A stretch of DNA of 64,000 nucleotides from Limnobacter litoralis (GTDB lineage: Bacteria > Pseudomonadota > Gammaproteobacteria > Burkholderiales > Burkholderiaceae_B). A program made the translations under genes and the position numbers. Positions 36,150 through 47,600 of the stretch are shown here, piece after piece (position 1 is the first letter of the stretch; every line of letters begins with the position of its first letter). The notes beneath the pieces were generated by a model, which searched no databases, had not been told where the DNA came from, and saw only the letters and a program-made list of their open reading frames with translations. The stretch covers positions 124,001-188,000 of the forward strand of contig NZ_BSOJ01000012.1 in NCBI RefSeq assembly GCF_030160455.1. The letters run 5' to 3'.

Positions 36150-36608
36150 ATGATCCGTTTAATTTACATCTCCTTGCAGGCCAAGCCTTTGTCGCGCGAT
36201 CAATTCGACAGCTTGTGCCTGGCCGCCAGTGAATTCAACGGCAAGGCCGGCATCAGCGGTTTGCTCTTGAGCAACGGCAAGGAGTTCATGCAGTGCCTGG
36301 AGGGGCCTGCAAAATCAGTCAAAGCGCTTTACCAGCACATTCTTCAAGACAGCCGCCACACGGACATTCGCTTGTTGTTCTCGTCGCCAGTCAGCAACCG
36401 AATTTTTGAAGGTTGGTCCATGCAGGGGGCGCACACGTCCCCGTTGCAAGGCACCGCTGACACGGACTCTGTGTATCAACTTCTGGACCATCGCCTGCAA
36501 AAGTCATGGCGCAGCATGGGCGAAGGCGCAGTGGAGTTGATTGATCAATACGCCCGCGTGAAGCAGAGCATGGAGGCAGGTGGGCCACTGGCCTCACCCA
36601 CCCTTTAA
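36150..36608 (+). CDS. BLUF domain blue-light sensor
   Basis: A 152-residue BLUF protein that senses blue light through FAD. The flavin-coupled residues are in place: Tyr6 in LIYISLQA, Asn30 in FNGKAGISGLLL, Gln48 in FMQCLEGP, and Trp89/Met91 in FEGWSMQG. The C-terminal 50 residues are a short helical cap with no output domain, so signalling is through protein contact. No cyclic-di-GMP or regulator gene adjoins it. It converges with valS with three bases between the stops. Confidence 0.9.
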   Translation: MIRLIYISLQAKPLSRDQFDSLCLAASEFNGKAGISGLLLSNGKEFMQCLEGPAKSVKALYQHILQDSRHTDIRLLFSSPVSNRIFEGWSMQGAHTSPLQGTADTDSVYQLLDHRLQKSWRSMGEGAVELIDQYARVKQSMEAGGPLASPTL

Positions 36609-36611
36609 CGC

Positions 36612-39461
36612 TCAGCCGAGGTTGGCCAGCTGCTCCTGCAGCTTCGCCTTCAGTGCCTGAAAGTCGGCCAGGCGCTGCTTTTCCTGGTCGACCACGGCCG
36701 CAGGCGCCTTGTCGACAAACGCAGCATTGCCCAGCTTGCCTTCGCATTTGCCGATTTCACCGTTCAAACGATCCAGCTCTTTGGAAATTCGGGCGCGCTC
36801 GGCTTCCACGTCAATTTCCACTTCCAGCATCAGTTTCAGTGCACCCACGATTTGCACGGGGGCCTTCGCGTCTGCGGGCAAATCATTCACGATGCGAACT
36901 TCTTTCAGTTTGCCCAGCGCGGCCAGTGCATTGGCTACTTTGGTCAAAAATGCCTGTTGTTCGGCGTCGCCTTCAAAACTGGCCACCAGTGGCACCCGGT
37001 CTGCGGGTGAAAGGTTCATTTCGCCGCGCAGGGCTCGCACTGCATCCACGCAGGCTTTGAACTGGGCCATGTGAGCTTCGGCCTGTTCGTCAATTCGACT
37101 TGGCTGGCTGACCGGGTAAGCCTGGGTCATCAGGCTCGCTTCCTGGCCTTCTTCACGGCGGCCTGCCACCACGCTGACGGTTTGCCACAACTCTTCAGTG
37201 ATGAACGGAATAATTGGGTGGGCCAGTCGCAGAATCGTCTCAAGTACCCGCACCAAGGTGCGTCGCGTGGCGCGCTGCTGGGCGGGCGTGCCGTTTGCAA
37301 TTTGCACCTTGGCCACTTCCAGATACCAGTCGCAGTACTCGTCCCACACAAACTGGTAAATGTGTTGGGCGATCAGGTCGAAGCGGTAAGTTTCAAAAGC
37401 GGTGGTCACATCGGCTTCGACACGCTGAAGCTGGCTGGTGATCCAGCGGTCCATCTGTGAGAAATCGAGATAACCGCCGGGTGTACAGGCATCTGCATCG
37501 TGGTCGCTCAGCCCACAATCTTGTCCTTCGGTGTTTATCAAGACAAAGCGGGTCGCATTGAACAGCTTGTTGCAGAAGTTGCGGTAACCCTCGCAGCGCT
37601 TCTGGTCGAAATTGATGTTGCGGCCCAGTGTGGCGAGGCTGGCAAAGGTGAAGCGCAGGGCGTCGGCGCCGTAGGCCGGAATTCCCTCCGGAAATTCTTT
37701 TCGGGTGCGCTTCTCGATTTTGGGTGCATCCTGCGGCTTGCTCAAGCCTGTGGTGCGTTTTTCAAGCAAGGTTTCAATGCTGCAGCCGTCGATCAAATCC
37801 ACCGGGTCCAGTGTGTTGCCCACTGACTTGCTCATTTTCTTGCCTTCTGCATCCCGCACCAGGCCGTGAACGTACACGGTGTGGAAGGGCACTTGGCCAG
37901 TGAAGTGCGTTGTCATCATGATCATTCGGGCAACCCAGAAGAAAATGATGTCAAAGCCGGTGACCAGCACAGACGAGGGCATGAAGTGCTTCAGTTCTGG
38001 GGTTTGGTCGGGCCAGCCCAAGGTTGAGAAGGGCACCAGCGCAGAACTGAACCAGGTGTCCAGCACGTCTTCATCGCGGTTCAATGCACCGGAGTATCCT
38101 GCTTTGGTCGCTGCCGCACGCGCCTCTTCCTCGTTTCTGCCCACGAAAATCTGACCGTTGTCGCCGTACCAGGCGGGAATCTGATGCCCCCACCACAATT
38201 GGCGCGAAATGCACCAATCCTGAATGTTATTCAGCCACTGGTTGTACGTGTTGACCCACTGCTCTGGCACAAACTTGACTTCGCCATTGGCGACTGCGTC
38301 GATGGCCTTTTGAGTAATGCTTTTGCCGGTGGGGTCGTTTTCTCCCACCTTGCTCATGGCCACAAACCACTGGTCAGTCAGCATCGGCTCAATCACGGCT
38401 TTCGTGCGGTCGCCCTTGGGTACCATCAGCGTGTGCTTTTTGATGTTGCCCAACAGGCCCGCTGTTTGCAGATCTTCAACGATTTTGTTGCGGGCCACGA
38501 AGCGGTCCATGCCCTGGTACACCGCAGGGCCGTTTTCATTGATTTTTGCATCCAGCGTTAAAATGCTGATCATTGGCAAAGCGTGTCGCTGGCCCACCGC
38601 GTAGTCATTGAAGTCGTGTGCAGGTGTAACCTTCACCACGCCTGTGCCGAATTCCTTGTCCACATACTCGTCAGCGATAATGGGCAGCTCGCGGTCGCAC
38701 AGCGGCAATCTGACCTTTTTGCCGATCAGGTGTTGGTAACGTTCGTCGTCCGGGTGCACCATGACTGCGGTGTCGCCCAACATGGTTTCTGGACGGGTGG
38801 TGGCCACGGTCAGGTGTGTCAGGCCCTTTACGGGGTCGGCTTCCACCAGGGGGTAATGAATTTCCCACAGGCTGCCCTCGGTTTCCACGCTTTCAACCTC
38901 AAGGTCGGACACTGCCGTGTGCAGCACCGGATCCCAGTTCACCAGGCGTTTGCCGCGGTAGATCAGGCCTTGTTCATACAAGCGAACAAACACCTCGGTG
39001 ACCGCTTTGGAACAATTTTCGTCCATGGTGAAGTATTCGCGTGACCAGTCCACACTGGCACCCATGCGGCGCATCTGGCTGGCAATGGTGCCGCCCGATT
39101 TTTCTTTCCATTCCCACACCTTCTCGACAAACTTGTCGCGGCCCAAGTCATGACGGGTGATGCTTTGCGCAGCAAGCTGGCGTTCCACCACGATTTGCGT
39201 GGCAATGCCTGCGTGGTCTGTGCCGGGTTGCCAAAGGGTGTTGAAACCTTTCATGCGGTGGTAGCGGGTCAGGCCATCCATGATGGTCTGATTGAATGCA
39301 TGGCCCATGTGCAAGGTGCCCGTCACATTCGGTGGTGGCAGCTGGATACAAAAATCGGGTTTGCTGTCGTCCGTGGTGCTTTTGGCGTATCCGCGGGCTT
39401 CCCATTCTGGGCCCCAGCAGGATTCAATGGCGGCAGGGTCGAAACTTTTGGCGAGGGTCAT
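36612..39461 (-). CDS. valS: Valyl-tRNA synthetase
   Basis: A 949-residue class I synthetase. The HIGH motif appears as LHMGHA (His51, His54) after PPPNVTGT, and the KMSKS loop at residues 542-546 ([10 protein letters not shown]). Between them is the CP1 editing domain, including [24 protein letters not shown]-terminal tRNA-binding coiled coil ends [19 protein letters not shown]. It charges tRNA-Val. The gene follows holC and a small gene on the same strand, as in many betaproteobacteria. Confidence 0.97.
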   Translation of the reverse strand: MTLAKSFDPAAIESCWGPEWEARGYAKSTTDDSKPDFCIQLPPPNVTGTLHMGHAFNQTIMDGLTRYHRMKGFNTLWQPGTDHAGIATQIVVERQLAAQSITRHDLGRDKFVEKVWEWKEKSGGTIASQMRRMGASVDWSREYFTMDENCSKAVTEVFVRLYEQGLIYRGKRLVNWDPVLHTAVSDLEVESVETEGSLWEIHYPLVEADPVKGLTHLTVATTRPETMLGDTAVMVHPDDERYQHLIGKKVRLPLCDRELPIIADEYVDKEFGTGVVKVTPAHDFNDYAVGQRHALPMISILTLDAKINENGPAVYQGMDRFVARNKIVEDLQTAGLLGNIKKHTLMVPKGDRTKAVIEPMLTDQWFVAMSKVGENDPTGKSITQKAIDAVANGEVKFVPEQWVNTYNQWLNNIQDWCISRQLWWGHQIPAWYGDNGQIFVGRNEEEARAAATKAGYSGALNRDEDVLDTWFSSALVPFSTLGWPDQTPELKHFMPSSVLVTGFDIIFFWVARMIMMTTHFTGQVPFHTVYVHGLVRDAEGKKMSKSVGNTLDPVDLIDGCSIETLLEKRTTGLSKPQDAPKIEKRTRKEFPEGIPAYGADALRFTFASLATLGRNINFDQKRCEGYRNFCNKLFNATRFVLINTEGQDCGLSDHDADACTPGGYLDFSQMDRWITSQLQRVEADVTTAFETYRFDLIAQHIYQFVWDEYCDWYLEVAKVQIANGTPAQQRATRRTLVRVLETILRLAHPIIPFITEELWQTVSVVAGRREEGQEASLMTQAYPVSQPSRIDEQAEAHMAQFKACVDAVRALRGEMNLSPADRVPLVASFEGDAEQQAFLTKVANALAALGKLKEVRIVNDLPADAKAPVQIVGALKLMLEVEIDVEAERARISKELDRLNGEIGKCEGKLGNAAFVDKAPAAVVDQEKQRLADFQALKAKLQEQLANLG

Positions 39462-39523
39462 GGCGTGTCTTGTAAATCAGTGGGTTGCTGAACAACGAAA
39501 CCCTTGATTATAAGACCAGCCTG

Positions 39524-39742
39524 CTATTTTCCCAGTGCTTCGCGCACGATCTTCTCGAATTCTGCCATTAATTGGGGTTTGACCCTGAGCAGGGCTTTTT
39601 CAAACAATTCAGGCAGTTGAGCCCGCAGTATTTCGACTTGCGGATCACCGGGCCTGCTTTGGGTGGAGGCTTCGATTTCCTGAAGGCCGGATTCGATCAC
39701 TTCAGTCAGTAGGGGTGGGCCCCCTTGAAATTCGTCACTCAT
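39524..39742 (-). CDS. Small acidic protein of unknown function between holC and valS
   Basis: A 72-residue protein (MSDEFQGGPPLLTEVIESGL at the start) that is acidic and mostly helical, with the tail LLRVKPQLMAEFEKIVREALGK. I do not recognise its family; small acidic proteins occur at this spot between holC and valS in related bacteria. Its start overlaps the holC end (ATGA), so the two are translationally coupled. Confidence 0.62.
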   Translation of the reverse strand: MSDEFQGGPPLLTEVIESGLQEIEASTQSRPGDPQVEILRAQLPELFEKALLRVKPQLMAEFEKIVREALGK

Positions 39743-40176
39743 GCGCGTTGCCTCTGCAGGTTGGCAATGTCAAAAGTTTTCAGCGCGTAACCGCGCTCCT
39801 TGTAGAAACGGTATCGGTCGCGCGCCTTGGCCTTGTTGTCTTCGTCCAGACCCACAATTTCGATCAATCGGTCGAAGCGGGCAAAAAATGGTGGCCACTG
39901 CATGTCCAGGTTGATCAGCAAATCGTGATGGTGTACGTCGTCACCATGACTGGTCAGCACGATCGGGCTGTTGGGCAGCGTGGGGTCGCCCCTTTTGGCG
40001 TGTGGCAAAAAGTCAGTGGGCGAGAAGGTCCACAGCAGGTCATCCAGCGTAGACAGCAACTGATCGTCTTCGCTGTAGCACACCACTTTGGAACCACTGG
40101 CCCAGGCTTTACGAATCAACCTGCAGGTGTACTGCAGGCTGTCTTCGACATTCAAATGAAAATCAATTTGTGTCAC
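39739..40176 (-). CDS. holC: DNA polymerase III chi subunit
   Basis: A 145-residue chi subunit. TQIDFHLNVEDSLQYTCRLIRKAW and KVVCYSEDDQLLSTLDDLLWTFSP are the beta-alpha-beta core. LTSHGDDVHHHDLLINLDMQWPPFFARFDRLIEIV is the family's C-terminal half. Chi links the clamp loader psi subunit to SSB. I chose GTG 40176, which gives the E. coli length (147), over a TTG 30 bases upstream that would overlap pepA. The gene is just after pepA. Confidence 0.87.
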   Translation of the reverse strand: MTQIDFHLNVEDSLQYTCRLIRKAWASGSKVVCYSEDDQLLSTLDDLLWTFSPTDFLPHAKRGDPTLPNSPIVLTSHGDDVHHHDLLINLDMQWPPFFARFDRLIEIVGLDEDNKAKARDRYRFYKERGYALKTFDIANLQRQRA

Positions 40177-40189
40177 ACGCGTAACCTGA

Positions 40190-41788
40190 TTACTTGGCCT
40201 TGCCAATCAAAAACTCTGTCAGCAGCGGCACTGGTCGGCCTGTGGCGCCTTTGGCAGCACCGCTGGTCCAGGCCGTGCCGGCGATGTCAAGGTGCGCCCA
40301 AGTGTAAGCCTTGGTGTATTTTTGCAAAAAGCAGGCTGCGGTTACACTGCCGGCGGGGGGGCCGCCAATGTTGGCCATGTCTGCAAAGTTGCTTTTCAGC
40401 TGCTCGTGATATTCCTCGTCCAAGGGCATGCGCCACACGGTGTCCAACGATTTTTGTCCCGCCTTCTGAAGGCTTTCAGCCAGCTCGTCGTCTGGGCTGT
40501 ACATGCCACTGTTGACATGACCCAAAGCAACAATGCAGGCGCCAGTCAGTGTGGCCACGTCCACCACGGCCGCAGGTTTGAATCGCTCCACATACGTGAG
40601 CGCATCGCACAGGATCAAACGGCCTTCGGCGTCGGTGTTGAGAATTTCAATGGTTTGACCGCTCATGGACACCACAATGTCACCGGGCTTGGATGCATTG
40701 CCTGCGGGCATGTTTTCGGCGCTGGGCACCACCACAATCAGGTTGATCGGCAGCTTCATCTCGGCCACGGCCCTTATGGTACCCAGCACGCTGGCGGCAC
40801 CGCACATGTCGTATTTCATTTCATCCATGGCTGCGCCAGGCTTCAGTGAAATGCCGCCTGTGTCAAAGGTGATGCCTTTGCCGACCAGCACGTAGGGGGC
40901 GGCTTTTGGATCTTTTGCGCCCATGTATTTCAGCACGATCAGCTTGGGTGGCTCAACAGAGCCCTTGGCCACGGACAGCAGCGAAAACATGCCCAAGGCT
41001 TCCATCTTTTTGGTGTCCAGAATTTCAAGACCCAGCTTGTAGGTTTTGGACAAAGCCTTCGCGGTTTCCGCCAGGTAAGTGGGGGTGCAAATGTTGCCCG
41101 GCAGGTTGCCCAGGTCTTTGGTCAGTTGCATGCCGGCGCCGGTGGCCACACCCATGGCACACCCTGCTGCCACGTCTGCATGCGTTGATTTTGTGCTGGC
41201 AAAGTGAAAAGTTGGCAGGGCGGGGGTTTCCTCATCCTGCTTTTTGCAGGCTGAAAAGCTGTAATAGCTTTCAACCACAGTGCGGGCGCAAAGCGCGGCG
41301 ATGTCCCGCTCGTTTTGTTTGGCGATCTGTTCCTGGTTCAGCGCGAAAAACACCTGTTTGGCCTTCAAGCCTTTGACTTCTTTGCAGGCGTTCTGAGTCG
41401 CTTTGCGCAGCAGTTTCGCATTGACCTTGTCTTTTTCGTCAAGACCGACCACCACGTAGACCGGTGCACCCGCCTTTTTGCTGTTGAACAGAGTTCGGAC
41501 TGTGCCCTTTTTGCCCAGCGCAGGGTCTGTTTTGCAGGCTCCAGCAATCAGGCCCTCGGTGTCGATGTCGGCACGTTTTGCGGCTGCACTCAGGTCGCCA
41601 TCCAGATACACGCCCACCACCGCAACATCACAATCCTTCGGGATCGGGTTGCCTGCAACAACCTCAACGTGATCACCAGACCCAGCCTTGAATGAAAACA
41701 TGGGTGGCTGCACTGCAGGCTTCGATTTGGCTGGCTTTGCGGTGCTTGTCTTTTTGGAGGGGGATGCTTTTGGACTTGCTGCTGTCAT
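40190..41788 (-). CDS. pepA: Leucyl aminopeptidase (M17)
   Basis: A 532-residue cytosolic aminopeptidase. GKGITFDTGGISLKPGAAMDEM and NTDAEGRLILCDALTY are the M17 metal-binding and signature segments, with catalytic Lys and Arg as expected. The N-terminal 30 residues are a Lys/Ala/Ser/Pro-rich extension not found in E. coli PepA, and the start with AAAGGA ahead supports it. It removes N-terminal residues from peptides and in E. coli also acts in XerCD recombination. It is divergent from lptF, in the usual arrangement of this gene set. Confidence 0.95.
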   Translation of the reverse strand: MTAASPKASPSKKTSTAKPAKSKPAVQPPMFSFKAGSGDHVEVVAGNPIPKDCDVAVVGVYLDGDLSAAAKRADIDTEGLIAGACKTDPALGKKGTVRTLFNSKKAGAPVYVVVGLDEKDKVNAKLLRKATQNACKEVKGLKAKQVFFALNQEQIAKQNERDIAALCARTVVESYYSFSACKKQDEETPALPTFHFASTKSTHADVAAGCAMGVATGAGMQLTKDLGNLPGNICTPTYLAETAKALSKTYKLGLEILDTKKMEALGMFSLLSVAKGSVEPPKLIVLKYMGAKDPKAAPYVLVGKGITFDTGGISLKPGAAMDEMKYDMCGAASVLGTIRAVAEMKLPINLIVVVPSAENMPAGNASKPGDIVVSMSGQTIEILNTDAEGRLILCDALTYVERFKPAAVVDVATLTGACIVALGHVNSGMYSPDDELAESLQKAGQKSLDTVWRMPLDEEYHEQLKSNFADMANIGGPPAGSVTAACFLQKYTKAYTWAHLDIAGTAWTSGAAKGATGRPVPLLTEFLIGKAK

Positions 41789-41922
41789 GGTCTTCCTTTG
41801 CTAAAGCGTAGGGTTCGGCTCGGATTTTCGCACTGTGCAACCTCGCTCAAATGGATTGCGTGCGACAATTTGACATTATTATCACGCAAGACCCGACAGT
41901 CAAAGTGGGTCTGCCCGATTGC

Positions 41923-43062
41923 ATGCTGTTTCGTTCGTCATTCCGGAAAGATTTTGCGCAGGCCGCGGGTGCCACGTTTGTCGCATTGTTTTCCATTATT
42001 GTCACCACGGTGCTGGTTCGCACCCTGGGTTTGGCGGCAGCTGGCAAAACAGAAAGCTCCGAGGTTTTTACCCTGATCTTGCTGGGCGCACTGCAATACC
42101 TGCCGCCCGCCATTGTCATCACCGTTTTCATTTCCGTGATGGGCGTGGTGTCGCGCGCCTTCAAGGAACAGGAAATGACCGCCTGGTTTGCGTCGGGTGT
42201 GTCTCTGTCCGCCATGGTCAGGCCAGTCTTGCGCTTTTCGCTTCCTCTGACGTTGCTGGCTCTTATTTGCTCGGTCTGGTTGTCACCATGGGCCCGGTCC
42301 GAAATGAATGCCGCCAGTGACCGGTTTGCCAACCGCAGCGACGTCAGCAAGGTCAGCGCTGGCCAGTTTCGTGAATCGGCAGGGGGAAATCGCGTCTTTT
42401 TTGTAGAGCGGTATTCCCAAGCCACCCAGCAGGTGAAAAACGTCTTTGTGGTTGAAGACAAGCCCGAAGAGCGCATTGTGCTTTCAGCGGCCAGTGGCAG
42501 CGTCGAAAAAGGGTCAGACGGTCAAAAATTTCTGGTGCTGAACAATGGCCGACGGGCCAATCTCGATGAAACCGGGCAACGTTTCACGTCGACCGAGTTT
42601 CAGACTTACGGTTTGGCCATCAAAACCAATTTGGGTACCACCCCCAGTCTGTTGATGCAAAACCGCAGGGTGGACACCTTGCTGGCTGATCCGTCTTCCG
42701 AGGCCAAGGGGGAATTGATCTGGCGATTCAGCCTGCCGCTGTCAGGCCTTTTTCTGGGTTTGCTGGCCATTCCGCTGGCCTTTGTCAACCCACGTGGCGG
42801 CCAGTCCTTGAACCAGATATTCGGTCTGTTGATTTATCTGACCTACAGCAATGTGGTGTCCATCACGCAATCGATGGTGACCAAGCAAACGCTGGATTTC
42901 TGGGCCGCACTGATTGTGCCTCACGCCCTGGTTTTTGGACTCTTCCTGGTGCTGCTAGCACGTCGCAATCGGCCTGCCGGTACACCCTGGTTCAGTCAGC
43001 TACGCAAACGGATTCTGATGGGGTCTGCCCGCAGTGCCAAAGGGGGGTTGACCGATGAGTGA
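41923..43062 (+). CDS. lptF: LPS export permease LptF
   Basis: A 379-residue inner-membrane permease of the LptB2FG transporter, which pulls lipopolysaccharide from the inner membrane. Spans occur near residues 15-40, 60-80, 95-120, and three in the C-terminal part (GELIWRFSLPLSGLFLGLLAIPL), with a periplasmic beta-jellyroll domain between (GQFRESAGGNRVFFVERYS). I chose the ATG at 41923. An ATG at 41851 would add 24 residues with no support. It overlaps lptG. Confidence 0.92.
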   Translation: MLFRSSFRKDFAQAAGATFVALFSIIVTTVLVRTLGLAAAGKTESSEVFTLILLGALQYLPPAIVITVFISVMGVVSRAFKEQEMTAWFASGVSLSAMVRPVLRFSLPLTLLALICSVWLSPWARSEMNAASDRFANRSDVSKVSAGQFRESAGGNRVFFVERYSQATQQVKNVFVVEDKPEERIVLSAASGSVEKGSDGQKFLVLNNGRRANLDETGQRFTSTEFQTYGLAIKTNLGTTPSLLMQNRRVDTLLADPSSEAKGELIWRFSLPLSGLFLGLLAIPLAFVNPRGGQSLNQIFGLLIYLTYSNVVSITQSMVTKQTLDFWAALIVPHALVFGLFLVLLARRNRPAGTPWFSQLRKRILMGSARSAKGGLTDE

Positions 43063-44308
43063 TCGCATTCCTGTTCGACCACACGCCGACAAGGTGCCCG
43101 CCCGCCTGCTGCGCTACTTTCGGGTTGAGCTTTACAAAGCCATATCCTTTGTCCTGACCGCTTTTGTTGGATTGTTTGCCTTTTTTGACATGGTGGGCGA
43201 ACTGGATCGACTCAGCTCACCTGGCACCAGCTGGTTCTACTTCTTTGTGTCAGTCTTGCTGGGTTTGCCCGCGCGCATCTATGAAATTGCGCCAATTGCG
43301 GCCCTGATTGGATCGATTTACGCCTTGGTGCAGATCGCGGCCAGCAGTGAATTCACCGCCATGCGAGCCGCAGGGCTTAGCACGGTCAGCATGCTCAAGC
43401 TTTTAATGCGAATCGGTTTGGGTGTGGTGATCATCACCTTGTTTTTTGGTGAAATTGTCACCCCGGTGGCTGAAAGACTGGCCGTCCCGATGCGCGCCAA
43501 AGCCCTGGGTTACGACGTGGATAAAGACTTCAAGAGTGGTTACTGGTTGCGCGACACCTACCAGAATGACAAAGATGGCAGTCGGGTTCGATACGTGAAT
43601 TTCAGTGAATTCACGAACGAAGGTGAGCTGAGCAAGCTCGAGTACTATGAATTCGATGAACAGGCCCGCATTCGAAAATGGGTCCGGGCCGACTCGGCTG
43701 ACTACAATCCACAGGGCTTTTGGACCCTCAAAGATGTCAAGATCCAGACGTATTTTGACGGCAACAATCCGACCATTCCCACCAGTCAATCGTCTTCCAC
43801 GCCAGCTATCACCATTCAGGCCAGTCCGATTCAAACCTTGCCCAGCATGCGCTGGGATTCCAATTTGAATCCGGTTCTGCTGACGGGCCTTTTTGTCGAG
43901 CCCGACCGAATGAGCGCCTGGCAGTTGTACAACTATTCCCGATTCCTGAAGAGCAATTTGCAGAATGCAGACAACATCGATTTGGCTTTTGCCAAGAAAG
44001 TCATGTACCCGTTCGCAGTCCTGATCATGATGATGATTTCACTGCCCTTTGCCTATTTGCATTTCAGGTCTGGGGGCGTCAGTGTGAAGGTGTTTGCGGG
44101 CATCATGATTGGTGTGGCTTTTCATCTGGTCAACAACCTGTTTTCGCATCTCAGCATGGTGGCCAAGTTGCCACCTTTCCTGAGTGCAAGCGTGCCCAGT
44201 GTCATTGGCTTTGTGGTTGGAATGGGTGCCTTGTGGTGGGTATCCCAACCAGCCCCCTGGCGGATGATTGATCGAATTCGCAGCAGTTTGCGCCGCAGTC
44301 GCGCTTGA
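43055..44308 (+). CDS. lptG: LPS export permease LptG
   Basis: A 417-residue partner of LptF. It has the same six-span layout around a periplasmic jellyroll (GYWLRDTYQNDKDGSRVRYVNF). The start LLRYFRVELYKAISFVLTAF and the C-terminal YPFAVLIMMMISLPFAYLHFRSGGVSVKV are the matching family stretches. It starts inside the end of lptF, so expression is coupled. The gene is followed 12 bases later by the CbiX-type gene. Confidence 0.92.
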   Translation: MSDRIPVRPHADKVPARLLRYFRVELYKAISFVLTAFVGLFAFFDMVGELDRLSSPGTSWFYFFVSVLLGLPARIYEIAPIAALIGSIYALVQIAASSEFTAMRAAGLSTVSMLKLLMRIGLGVVIITLFFGEIVTPVAERLAVPMRAKALGYDVDKDFKSGYWLRDTYQNDKDGSRVRYVNFSEFTNEGELSKLEYYEFDEQARIRKWVRADSADYNPQGFWTLKDVKIQTYFDGNNPTIPTSQSSSTPAITIQASPIQTLPSMRWDSNLNPVLLTGLFVEPDRMSAWQLYNYSRFLKSNLQNADNIDLAFAKKVMYPFAVLIMMMISLPFAYLHFRSGGVSVKVFAGIMIGVAFHLVNNLFSHLSMVAKLPPFLSASVPSVIGFVVGMGALWWVSQPAPWRMIDRIRSSLRRSRA

Positions 44309-44320
44309 AAGGTTTCTGAC

Positions 44321-44695
44321 ATGAATACACCCCCTGCAATCATCTTGTTTGGTCATGGTGCCCGTGACCCACAATGGGCTGAGCCCATGTTGCGATTGAA
44401 GGCCATGCTCGAACAGCGTCAGCCTGGCCTGATCGTCGAACTGGCCTTTCTGGAGCTGATGGCGCCCACCTTGCCGGACTGTGTGTCGCAATTGCTGGAG
44501 CGTGGCTGCACCGCAGTGAAGGTGGTTCCTGTTTTCTTCGGCAAAGGGGCTCATCTTAAAAAAGATTTTCCCGCTTTGCTGGCTGAATTGCGTCAGCAAC
44601 ACCCTCGGCTTAACATCGCTGCCACCGACGCAGTGGGTCAATGGGACGCCGTGTGGCGGGCCATTGCCGACGAAATACTCTCACAAGGTCAATGA
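44321..44695 (+). CDS. cbiX: CbiX-type sirohydrochlorin chelatase
   Basis: A 124-residue small chelatase. ILFGHGARDPQWAEPML has the family's His-Gly-x-Arg start, and VKVVPVFFGKGAHLKKDFPALL the second metal ligand segment with His. It inserts cobalt or iron into sirohydrochlorin, in siroheme or cobalamin synthesis. Siroheme for CysI is the likely product here, with SUMT encoded at 48417-49193, but a cobalt role cannot be excluded. Its last 7 bases overlap the converging large gene. Confidence 0.83.
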   Translation: MNTPPAIILFGHGARDPQWAEPMLRLKAMLEQRQPGLIVELAFLELMAPTLPDCVSQLLERGCTAVKVVPVFFGKGAHLKKDFPALLAELRQQHPRLNIAATDAVGQWDAVWRAIADEILSQGQ

Positions 44696-47600
44696 CCCTG
44701 GCGTCTAATCTGTCTTTGCAATTCCCTGAGTGTGATTGATTGTGATGGCTCAGGTTTGAACACCTGGGCTTGTGCGTGCAAATGACGAAAGTCTCTTTGG
44801 CGCATGTGTGACTGCAAATCAATGCCATAGTCCTGCTCTGCAGCGTTGATCCGTTCGAGCAGAGAGGGCAGGGTGATCCTGTCACGCTGTGTCGCCCCGC
44901 GAAGCAGGTTTTCCGATTCCAGATTGTCAGCCACCAGTTTCTCAATGGCCTGGTTGTGCCTGAAATGTCCAGAAAACCGCAGGGTGCCTTTTTCAATTTT
45001 GCCTTGACCCGCAGGCCCATACAGTGAAGGACTTACAAATCCGATCTGCCCCTTGTAAACCAGTCCACTTGGGAATGTGAGGTTGGCCAGCGCAATCTTT
45101 TGATTGAGCATCAGCAGAGATGCATGGTATCCAGACGCATTGAAGTAGTTGGCCTGATATCGGACATTGCGTTCATAGCCGGGGGGGCTGATCCACAAAA
45201 AGTCAGGCGATCCATCACCTGCATTGATCACCACGTCCGCTTGCAGCGTTTTACCCTTGAATTCGAGGTCGGTTCCGCTGAAATACTGCGGCGCACCCGG
45301 GGTGTCATACACCTGTTCAGTGTGTCTTGTGATTTGGTCCGCTCGCAGCGCAACCCCGTTGAAATACACGGACTGGCCTGTTTTATAGGCGGAAACGCTT
45401 TGATAATCCAGAAGATGATTTTCACAAAAACCATGTGGACGAAGCGTCCGTCCATCCGGCAGTGTCACTACGACGGGTTCAATCCCTGTCAAGTCGCGCA
45501 ACTTTTCAAGACCTGGTGAAATGGATTCGTCAGCAATCAGGAAATTGCCTCTGATCGCGCGGTCTGAGAACAGCTTGTTGTTGCTTCTTATTTTCAGCAG
45601 ACCGGCAGCGCGTCCGCCCGCGCCAATGTAGCCCGAGAAGCGAAAAGAACCGCAATTCAATTCGCTGACAAAACCTTCAAAGCCTACCTTTGGCCACTCC
45701 GTTTGTGACAGATGGATGCGTGGCTCAAAGGCAAACTTGCCCCGCAGCGCAGGGCCCATGACATCGGCCATGACCGGTAAAAATCGAATTGGAACGCATT
45801 GAGGGTCTGCGGTGTCGGTGTAGGGTTTTACTGCAACGCATGTTCCCGGCAATTGAAGCACGCCGCCTGGTTTTGGTTGATCTTGATCGTCCAGCTCACC
45901 GCTCCATAGAAAGGGCGATTTGCCGGAACTGCGAATTTGCGCTTGCCCAGAGAGGGAATTTTCTTCGACATTCCAGGCGGATGAAAATGACAGGGTTGCT
46001 GTGGGCATCGGCAGAAATACAACACTGAAGTCTCTTGAAATGTCCTCAGTCACAGCCTTTACGCCATGCGATCGACTCAGTGGATCGGATGTTTCAGTGG
46101 CAGTGGGTTCGAAACGCATCTGAAGCCCTGCCTGTTGCCCGTCGCTGTTATTCACCGCGATGCAACCAAACGGCTTGCCTTTTTCCACGATGTATTCCAC
46201 GTGCAAAAGTCCACGCGCGTCATTTTCTTCCAGCAGTCCATCCTTCAAGCTTTGTAATGCCTGGTTCAAATTTCGGGCGTCGAGCAGGCGCTCCAGTTGA
46301 AAGTGCCCCTCTGTACTCAAGGTTTGTGCATTGAACGCGCTAAGTGGCCAGCGTGCCCTGCAAAGTGCGCGGCCCGTTTCCAACAGCGGATTTCCCTGTA
46401 CCTTGGCCTTGTCAAGCGGACTGAATAGCTTGCCTGAACAGTCGCGGGTCTGGGTATTCATGGTTCCGGTAAAAAAGGTTCCGTCGCTCCAAATCAGATC
46501 CAGGCGGTCTGGGCCACCATTCCGATCGCTCTGTTGAAGCGCCATCAACTGCTCTGTCACGGACAGGCTTGATCCGCCCCGCTTGATGGTGGTTCTTGAA
46601 TCGACATTGTTCCAGCTTAGAAGGCCATCTTCCCAGTTGACCGTCAAGGTCCCCGCCTTTTTCTGGATCAATCCTTTGAGCATTGGTGGCACCAGAGAGC
46701 CACCGGGTCCAGCCAGTTCATCGAGCTTGCGAAGAGACTGTGTCAGCTTGAGTTGCAAGTCGTTGGCCCGGCGGGGGTCACGTGGTTCAGCACCCTCGAA
46801 GATGCTGGAGTTTACCAGCGTGTTTTGCCAGGACTTCAATTCAAGCAAAGCGCTCAGAATCGACTGGGTGGTGGTCGAATCTGAGGAGCGGGTCACTGCG
46901 GCCTTCTCGGCAAGCAGATTGACCAGGGTGTTGGCGTAAGCGGGCCCGACTCGCACTTCCAGTAGTTCTGGCAAGAGGGCGGCGATTGCCTGATCCGGTT
47001 GATCGCGGAGGGCTTGTAACGAAGAATCCATCAATGGATCCAGTAAGCGTACGGGCGGGCTTGCCCGACTTGATTTGGGGATCCTGTCCAGCATAAACAG
47101 GGCTGAAGCAAGCGCTTCACCTTTGATCCAACCCAGCATGTGTGTAGCACGGTCATGGTGATCATTTGCGACTTGTCGAGCGTACTGTTCCAAGAGAGGC
47201 TCGAACACAGTGAGCAATTCCTGCTCGGGCACCGCCAGCAATCCTGACCATTGATCGATTAATTTGAAAAACTCGACTGCATCAGGCGTCTCGATTCCCA
47301 TCGCTGCCTCCAGGTACTCTGGCAGTCGGTGCGACCAGCTGCTGGATTGTTGCAAACTGGCAAGCAGCTTCCGTTTGCAGTCCACTCCGACCCGGCAGGC
47401 ATTGCCCAGATTTTTAAGGACTTCAGGATGCAGATCGGGCTGAAGAAGCGCTGCCTTCAAGGCACCAAGGTTGTGGAACTGCGTCCACATCAGCAATTGA
47501 TCAATGGTCTGTTGGGCGTGAGGTTCTTTGATCGAATTCTCCAAATCACCGAGCACGCACAACCACAATTCCGACCGTTGGCGGTCAGTCAGTCTGCTGT

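Noticed and set aside
41870-41882. TTGACA followed by TATTAT as an lptF promoter
   Set aside because: The two hexamers nearly touch, so they cannot serve as -35 and -10 of one promoter.
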